Source: Cellulomonas sp. (GTDB lineage Bacteria; Actinomycetota; Actinomycetes; Actinomycetales; Cellulomonadaceae). Taken from it: a DNA stretch of 48,851 bases. The notes beneath the pieces are model-generated. The model made no database searches. It worked only from the letters and a program-made list of their open reading frames with translations, and had not been told where the DNA came from. The position numbers and the translations under genes are program-made. The stretch spans positions 1 to 48,851 of the forward strand of contig JABBOW010000090.1 of NCBI GenBank assembly GCA_012927595.1. The letters are read 5' to 3'. This document shows, in pieces, positions 43,545 through 48,851 of the stretch (the first letter of the stretch is position 1; every line of letters begins with the position of its first letter).

Positions 43545-45077
43545 TCAGCGGGGCTGATCCGGTGGGGCCTGCGTCGAGTGGCGGTCGAGGAACGCGTAGA
43601 CCTCGGCGTCGTCGACCCCCGGGAAGGTGCCCTGCGGCAGCGGGCTGAGGACCTGCGCGTGCAGCCGCGCGCTGGGCCGGGAATGGTCGCCCCAGCGCTC
43701 CGCGAGCGCAGCGTCGGGACGTCGGCAGCACGACGGGTCGGGGCAGCGCGACTGCGTCCGCAGCTTCGTGTCCCGGCCGCGGAACCAGGACGCGTGCGCG
43801 AACGGCACGCCGATGGTGATGGAGAACTGACCGGCCTCGGACACGCCGGTCTGGGCGGTGCACCAGAACGTGCCCGCGGGGGTGTCGGTGTACTGGTGGA
43901 ACTCCGTGGTCCGGTCATGCCGGCTCAGAGCGACGCGCGCGGCCCAGTGCCGGCACACAGGCTGACCCTCGATGGATCCCGTCGGGTCGGTCGCGAAGCC
44001 GACGCCGTCGTTCTCGTAGCCGCGGGCGAGTGCTCCGTCGTCGTCCACGCGCAGGAAGTGCACGGGCAGACCGAGCTCGCTCGTCGCGAGGTTCGTGAAC
44101 CGGTGGGCCGCAGCCTCGTGCGTGACGCCGAACGCGTCCCGGAAGTCCTCGATGGCGAGGTCCTTGGCGCGCTTGGCGGCGCCGAGGAACTCGAGGGCCG
44201 CGCTGCGGGGCATGAGGCAGGACGCCGCGAAGTAGTTGATCTCGAGGCGCTGCCGCAGGAAGTCGGCGTACGAGACGGGCCGGTCGTGGCCGAGCACGCG
44301 GTGGCCGATGGCCTGCAGCGCGAGCGACCGCAGCCCGTGGCCGCCGGGGATGGACGCGGGCGGCAGGTAGATCCGCCCGCCCTCGAGGTCCGTGACGGTG
44401 CGGGTCGAGTGCGGCAGGTCGTCGACGTGGAGGATCTGGAACCCGAGCTGCGCGGCCATGCGCGCGACGGCACGGTGCGTCAGGGCCCCCACGGTGTACC
44501 CGGCGGCGCGCGCCAGGTCCTCGCCGACCGTCTCGATCGCGGGCAGGTAGTTGTCGCGCTCGCGCATCCACAGGCGGAGCTCGGTGTTCGCCCGGCGGGC
44601 TTCCTCGGGCGTCGCGATCGACTGGCGCTCTCGGCGGTCGAGCTCGGCATGCAGGCCGACGAGGGCTTCGAGCGCCTCGAGCGGCATCCCGCGGCTCGGG
44701 CGGACCGCGGGCAGGCCCAGGCCCGTGTACGCCTGGGAGCGCTGCGCGCGGTCGAGGGCGATCTCGAGCGCGGCTCGGCGGCTGGGCGGCTCGGGAGCGA
44801 TGAGATCGGCGACCTCGACGTGCAGGGCCGTGGCGATCTCGCCGAGCAGCGACAGCCGGGGCTCGCGGTGGCCGTTCTCGATGAGCGAGAGCTGGCTGGG
44901 TGCCGTGCCGGTCTCGCGGCCGAGCTGGTCGAGCGTCATCGATCGGACGGTGCGGAAGTGCCGGATGCGCCGACCGAGCGTCAGCCGGTCGCCGGTGTTC
45001 GCCGGTCGCCGGGCACGGGTGCCGTCGCCCGTCGGTACCGGGGCTCCGGGTGGAAGGTCCACGGTCTCGTCGGTCAT
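43545..45077 (-). CDS. ramB: RamB-type XRE/IrrE-like transcriptional regulator
   Basis: This 510-aa regulator has an N-terminal Cro/CI helix-turn-helix (about 33-90): LTLGRRIRHFRTVRSMTLDQ, LGRETGTAPSQLSLIENGHR and EPRLSLLGEIATALHVEVAD. An IrrE/ImmA-like middle region follows (about 200-300, LALQAIGHRVLGHDRPVSYA), where an intact HExxH zinc motif is not seen, so peptidase activity is doubtful. The C-terminus is a short-chain-fatty-acyl regulator domain with ENDGVGFATDPTGSIEGQPV, CRHWAARVAL and RCPDPSCCRRPD. This architecture is that of RamB, regulator of acetate, propionate and glyoxylate metabolism in corynebacteria and mycobacteria. It lies divergent to pckG. The ATG at 45077 is the only good start. 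Confidence 0.85.
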   Translation of the reverse strand: MTDETVDLPPGAPVPTGDGTRARRPANTGDRLTLGRRIRHFRTVRSMTLDQLGRETGTAPSQLSLIENGHREPRLSLLGEIATALHVEVADLIAPEPPSRRAALEIALDRAQRSQAYTGLGLPAVRPSRGMPLEALEALVGLHAELDRRERQSIATPEEARRANTELRLWMRERDNYLPAIETVGEDLARAAGYTVGALTHRAVARMAAQLGFQILHVDDLPHSTRTVTDLEGGRIYLPPASIPGGHGLRSLALQAIGHRVLGHDRPVSYADFLRQRLEINYFAASCLMPRSAALEFLGAAKRAKDLAIEDFRDAFGVTHEAAAHRFTNLATSELGLPVHFLRVDDDGALARGYENDGVGFATDPTGSIEGQPVCRHWAARVALSRHDRTTEFHQYTDTPAGTFWCTAQTGVSEAGQFSITIGVPFAHASWFRGRDTKLRTQSRCPDPSCCRRPDAALAERWGDHSRPSARLHAQVLSPLPQGTFPGVDDAEVYAFLDRHSTQAPPDQPR

Positions 45078-45093
45078 CTCTTGACGGTAGCGA

Positions 45094-45109
45094 AAGAACT
45101 GCCGTTCTT
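45094..45109. promoter_or_regulatory. Palindromic operator candidate between ramB and pckG
   Basis: AAGAAC-TGCC-GTTCTT is a perfect 6-bp inverted repeat with 4-bp spacer, 16 bp upstream of the RamB-like start. It fits an autoregulatory site and could also affect pckG, whose start is 114 bp further. Binding by this protein is inference. Confidence 0.5.
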
Positions 45110-45223
45110 GATAGACCTGAGCCGTTGAAACCCCGCTAGACGAGGCGAACTCTGGAAGAGACCACTTCAGCGGCACGTCGCAGCACCCATCGCGGCCGCC
45201 CGCCCGAACCGGAGGCAGTCCTC

Positions 45224-47140
45224 ATGACCGTCGTCGACACGTCTGTCGCGAACGCCGCCCGCACCAGGCTGACGGTCGCCCTGGCGCCCGCCCGCGCGAC
45301 CGGCGCCCCCGGCGCGACCGACGCCCCGACGTCGCACACCCGGCTGCTCACCTGGGTCAGCCACATCGCCGCGCTCACACAGCCCGACGCGGTCGTCTGG
45401 GTCGACGGCTCGGACGCGCAGCGCCGCGAGCTCACCGAGCTCATGGTCGCGTCCGGCACGCTCATCCGGCTCAACCCCCGGCGGCGCCCCCACAGCAACC
45501 TCGCTCGCTCGGACCCGCGCGACGTGGCGCGCGTCGAGGACCGCACCTTCATCTGCTCCGAGCGGCCCGAGGACGCGGGCCCGACCAACAACTGGCGTGA
45601 GCCGGTCGTCATGCGCGCCGAGCTTCGCGGCGTCTTCGACGGGTCGATGAGCGGCCGGACGATGTACGTCGTCCCGTTCTCGATGGGTCCGCTCGGCGGC
45701 CCGATCTCCCAGCTCGGCGTCCAGCTCACCGACTCGCCGTACGTCGTCGTCAGCATGCTGACGATGACGCGGGCGGGCGCGCCCGTGCTCGACCTGCTCG
45801 GTGACGACGGCGCGTTCGTGCCCGCGGTGCACTCGGTCGGTGCACCGCTCGTCGGCCCGGACGGCGAGCGCATCGACGACGTGCCCTGGCCGTGCAGCGA
45901 GCGCAAGTACATCGTCCAGTTCCCCGAGACCCGGCAGATCTGGTCGTTCGGCTCGGGATACGGCGGGAACGCGCTGCTCGGCAAGAAGTGCTTCGCGCTG
46001 CGCATCGCGTCGGTCATGGCGCGCGATGAGGGCTGGCTCGCAGAGCACATGCTCATCCTGCGGATCACCGACCCGAAGGACCGCGTGTTCCACCTCGCGG
46101 CCGCGTTCCCGTCGGCGTGCGGCAAGACGAACCTCGCGATGCTCCGCCCGACGATCCCCGGCTGGAAGGTCGAGACGATCGGCGACGACATCGCGTGGAT
46201 GCGTCCGGGCGGTCCCGGCACGGACGGCCGGCTGCGAGCGATCAACCCCGAGGCAGGGTTCTTCGGGGTCGCACCCGGCACGGGGGTCACGACGAACCCG
46301 ACAGCGATCGAGACCCTGCACTCGAACGTCATCTTCACGAACGTCGCGCTGACCGACGACGGGGACGTGTGGTGGGAGGGCCTGACTGACGAGGCGCCCG
46401 AGCACCTCACCGACTGGCAGGGCCTCGACTGGACTCCGGCGTCGGGCCGTCCGGCCGCGCACCCCAACTCGCGCTTCACAGTTGCGGCCGACCAGTGCCC
46501 GAGCATCGCCGCCGACTGGGACTCCCCGGCGGGTGTTCCGATCGACGCGATCCTCTTCGGGGGGCGTCGGGCGACGAACGTCCCGCTCGTCACCCAGGCG
46601 CGCGACTGGGCGCACGGGGTCTTCATGGGCGCGACCACCTCCTCGGAGCAGACGGCCGCGGCCGAGGGGATCGTCGGGGTGCTACGTCGCGACCCGTTTG
46701 CGATGCTGCCGTTCTGTGGCTACAACATGGCCGACCACTGGGGCCACTGGCTGCGCCTCGGCGACGAGCTCACGGCACGGGGCATCCCGCTGCCGGCGGT
46801 CTTCCAGGTCAACTGGTTCCGCAAGGGGGCCGACGGGCGCTGGTTGTGGCCCGGGTTCGGCGAGAACTCGCGGGTGCTCGCGTGGGCGCTCGGACGGGTC
46901 GCGGGCGCCGTCGGCGCTGTCGAGTCGCCGGTCGGCCTGCTCCCGGCTCCCGGAGCGCTGGACCTGACGGGTCTCGACCTGCCGGCCGAGGACGTCGAGG
47001 CCCTGTTCGCGGTCGACCCCCAGCCCTGGTCGGCCGAGTGCGACCTCACGCAGGAGTTCTTCGAGCGGTTCGGAGACCGCCTCCCGGCGGCTATGACGCA
47101 GGAGCTCACGACGCTGCGCGCGCGTCTCGCCGCGAGCTGA
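45224..47140 (+). CDS. pckG: Phosphoenolpyruvate carboxykinase (GTP)
   Basis: This 638-aa enzyme converts oxaloacetate and GTP to PEP, CO2 and GDP, the entry step of gluconeogenesis. It shows [77 protein letters not shown], the kinase-1a P-loop [22 protein letters not shown] (metal-binding Asp) and the nucleotide-binding [20 protein letters not shown]. Late motifs are [20 protein letters not shown] and [14 protein letters not shown]. The GTP-dependent family length (~600-620) is slightly exceeded by the N-terminus. The ATG at 45224 has GGAGG nine bases upstream. Confidence 0.98.
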   Translation: MTVVDTSVANAARTRLTVALAPARATGAPGATDAPTSHTRLLTWVSHIAALTQPDAVVWVDGSDAQRRELTELMVASGTLIRLNPRRRPHSNLARSDPRDVARVEDRTFICSERPEDAGPTNNWREPVVMRAELRGVFDGSMSGRTMYVVPFSMGPLGGPISQLGVQLTDSPYVVVSMLTMTRAGAPVLDLLGDDGAFVPAVHSVGAPLVGPDGERIDDVPWPCSERKYIVQFPETRQIWSFGSGYGGNALLGKKCFALRIASVMARDEGWLAEHMLILRITDPKDRVFHLAAAFPSACGKTNLAMLRPTIPGWKVETIGDDIAWMRPGGPGTDGRLRAINPEAGFFGVAPGTGVTTNPTAIETLHSNVIFTNVALTDDGDVWWEGLTDEAPEHLTDWQGLDWTPASGRPAAHPNSRFTVAADQCPSIAADWDSPAGVPIDAILFGGRRATNVPLVTQARDWAHGVFMGATTSSEQTAAAEGIVGVLRRDPFAMLPFCGYNMADHWGHWLRLGDELTARGIPLPAVFQVNWFRKGADGRWLWPGFGENSRVLAWALGRVAGAVGAVESPVGLLPAPGALDLTGLDLPAEDVEALFAVDPQPWSAECDLTQEFFERFGDRLPAAMTQELTTLRARLAAS

Positions 47141-47160
47141 GGGGCCGCTACGGTCGTCGG

Positions 47161-47802
47161 ATGGAGCAGTCGGAGGTCGCGCAGTCGAAGGCCGCCCCGC
47201 CGGACGGAGCCGTGCTGGCGAACCGGGTGGTCCGGCTCACGCCGCTCGGCGAGGCCGACGCGGACGAGCTGTTCGTGGCGCTCGACGACGATCGCGTCTG
47301 GGCCGCGGGGTTCGGCGGGGGACCGCGAGGTCGCCCGTCGAACCGCCGCACCATGGCTGCGTGGATCGTCGCGCTGACCGGCCGTCCCCGTCAGGCGGCC
47401 TACGCGGTCCGGCTGGCCCGCACCTGCGCCGCCGGGCCCGCCGGGCGGCTCGTGGGCACGAGCAGCCTCGGCGACGTCGACCTCACCAACTCGCGCCTGC
47501 ACCTCGGCTGGACCGCGTACGCCCCCGACGTGTGGGCGGGCGCCGTCAACCCCGCGACGAAGCTCGCGCTCCTCACCCACGCGTTCGACGACTGCCACAT
47601 GCACCGCGTCAAGATCCAGACGGACGCCATCAACGTGCGCTCGCAGGCTGCGATCGCCCGTCTCGGTGCTGTGCGCGAGGGTGTCCTGCGCGAGCACGTC
47701 GTCCGGGCCGACGGCACATGGCGCGACACCGTCGTGTTCTCGATCCTCGCGTCGCAGTGGCCGACCGTCCGGGCGGGCCTCGAGCAGCGTCTCGACATCT
47801 GA
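47161..47802 (+). CDS. GNAT family N-acetyltransferase (RimJ/RimL-like)
   Basis: This 213-aa acetyl-CoA-dependent N-acetyltransferase has [59 protein letters not shown], the cofactor-binding [20 protein letters not shown] and [20 protein letters not shown], the usual RimJ/RimL layout. The acceptor is not known. The ATG at 47161 follows the pckG stop by 20 bp; the two may be co-transcribed. Confidence 0.9.
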   Translation: MEQSEVAQSKAAPPDGAVLANRVVRLTPLGEADADELFVALDDDRVWAAGFGGGPRGRPSNRRTMAAWIVALTGRPRQAAYAVRLARTCAAGPAGRLVGTSSLGDVDLTNSRLHLGWTAYAPDVWAGAVNPATKLALLTHAFDDCHMHRVKIQTDAINVRSQAAIARLGAVREGVLREHVVRADGTWRDTVVFSILASQWPTVRAGLEQRLDI

Positions 47803-47852
47803 GCGCGGACCGGGCCGCCGTCGGGCACGGACCGCCGATACACTCCGGCAGC

Positions 47853-48851
47853 GTGGAGATCCTCGTAGTCGGGACAGGTGCTCGCGAGCACGCCCTCGTC
47901 CGGGCGCTGTCCCGTGACCCCAAGGTGACCGCGCTGCACGCGGCGCCCGGGAACCCGGGGATCGGACGCCTCGCGACCCTCCATCCGGTGGATCCGCTCG
48001 ACGGCGCCGCCGTGGCAGCCCTCGCGGCTCGGCTGGGTGTCGACCTCGTCATCGTCGGCCCGGAGGCGCCCCTCGTGGCCGGGGTCGCGGACGCGGTGCA
48101 CGACGCAGGGATCGCCGTGTTCGGCCCGAGCGCCGCGGCGGCGCAGCTCGAGGGCTCCAAGGCGTTCGCCAAGGACGTCATGGCCGCAGCCGGGGTCCCG
48201 ACCGCCGAGCCCCGCGTCGCCACGACCTCTGCTGAGGCAGCCGCCGCCCTCGACACGTTCGGGCCGCCATACGTCGTCAAGGATGACGGGCTCGCCGCGG
48301 GCAAGGGCGTCGTCGTCACGATCGACCGCGCCGAGGCGCTCGCGCACGCGCAGGCCTGCCTCGCCAAGCCCGGCAGCCGCATCGTGATCGAGGAGTACCT
48401 CGACGGACCCGAGGTGTCGCTGTTCGTCCTGTCGGACGGCACGCACGTCGTCCCGCTCGTGCCGGCGCAGGACTACAAGCGCGCGCTCGACGGCGACGCC
48501 GGACCGAACACGGGTGGCATGGGCGCGTACTCGCCGCTGCCGTGGGCGCCTGCCGATCTCGTCCGGGACGTCGTGGCCCGCGTCGCGCAGCCGACGATCG
48601 ACGAGATGGCGCGACGCGGCACCCCGTTCGCGGGGGTGCTCTACGTCGGTCTCGCGCTGACCAGCAAGGGCACGCGCGTCGTCGAGTTCAACGCGCGGTT
48701 CGGCGACCCCGAGACGCAGGTCGTCCTCGCGCGGCTCGCGACACCGCTCGGCGCTGTGCTGCACGCGGCCGCGACGGGCGGGCTCGGGCAGCTCGCGCCG
48801 CTCGAGTGGCTCGATGCCGCCGCCGTGACCGTCGTGATCGCCGCGAACGGG
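47853..48851 (+). CDS. purD: Phosphoribosylamine-glycine ligase (3' end outside window)
   Basis: This ATP-grasp enzyme joins 5-phosphoribosylamine and glycine to make GAR, the second step of purine synthesis. 333 codons are visible, with no stop, of an expected ~420. Seen: [50 protein letters not shown], the ATP-grasp [18 protein letters not shown] and [15 protein letters not shown]. Also [40 protein letters not shown] and the metal/phosphate block [20 protein letters not shown]. The start is GTG at 47853. With the nearby purA and a broken purT it forms a loose purine neighbourhood. Confidence 0.97.
   Translation, partial: MEILVVGTGAREHALVRALSRDPKVTALHAAPGNPGIGRLATLHPVDPLDGAAVAALAARLGVDLVIVGPEAPLVAGVADAVHDAGIAVFGPSAAAAQLEGSKAFAKDVMAAAGVPTAEPRVATTSAEAAAALDTFGPPYVVKDDGLAAGKGVVVTIDRAEALAHAQACLAKPGSRIVIEEYLDGPEVSLFVLSDGTHVVPLVPAQDYKRALDGDAGPNTGGMGAYSPLPWAPADLVRDVVARVAQPTIDEMARRGTPFAGVLYVGLALTSKGTRVVEFNARFGDPETQVVLARLATPLGAVLHAAATGGLGQLAPLEWLDAAAVTVVIAANG

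Overview
The window is high-GC DNA from an actinobacterium. Gene content fits a Micrococcales/Cellulomonas-like organism: ClpB behind an HspR-type (HAIR) operator, a RamB-type regulator beside GTP-dependent PEP carboxykinase, DUF3151, septum-formation/DUF4190 proteins, a YwiC-like protein and class II aldolase. Genus is inference only. I saw no rRNA, tRNA or CRISPR.

Layout. (1) 1-6109 is an insertion-sequence scrapyard: a partial HTH transposase-like gene running off the left edge, remnants of ISL3 and IS30 elements, an old decayed IS1634-type element, an intact 1.66-kb IS1634-type element inserted inside that old copy (5-bp target duplication visible), and one unclassified IS-like remnant. 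An O-antigen-polymerase-like gene (815-2158) is stranded between the IS blocks. (2) 6343-19577 is a surface-polysaccharide operon, all on the minus strand, with many 4-bp ATGA overlaps. From its promoter end it encodes a membrane FlaA1/PglF-type 4,6-dehydratase, a PIG-L deacetylase, a PglC-like initiating sugar transferase, an N-formyltransferase-like enzyme, a WbuB-like GT4, an SDR reductase, a CapE/WbjB-type dehydratase, an RmlD-like reductase, a WecB-like 2-epimerase, a double GT4-GT4 polypeptide and a GT2. The middle genes look like a UDP-L-RhaNAc/L-QuiNAc type pathway. No flippase or chain-length regulator is in view. The 6-17.7 kb part looks less GC-rich than the chromosome to its right, consistent with horizontal acquisition.

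(3) 19664-34 kb is ordinary chromosome: clpB, a UPF0303 protein, a Gfo/Idh/MocA oxidoreductase, TetR plus GH3 beta-glucosidase, two tandem DUF4190/septum-formation paralogs, exonuclease III, SDR-pyrE, a DUF3137-like protein-LemA, and YwiC-like/HAD/DedA. (4) 35.2-38.4 kb holds purT, trmH and fba; each carries a lesion in this sequence (a ~70-nt deletion with frame change, a frameshift, and a missing start codon). They are either decaying genes or local sequence errors. (5) 38.4-41.5 kb is a partner-switching module: a PAS-PP2C phosphatase-HATPase protein flanked by two STAS proteins. (6) 41.5-48.85 kb: DUF3151, purA, RamB-like regulator divergent from pckG with a palindrome between them, a GNAT acetyltransferase and the start of purD.

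Together, the left 19 kb builds a cell-surface glycan and has been reshaped by mobile elements; the right 29 kb is housekeeping metabolism (purine and pyrimidine synthesis, gluconeogenesis, glycolysis, protein disaggregation) and signalling.
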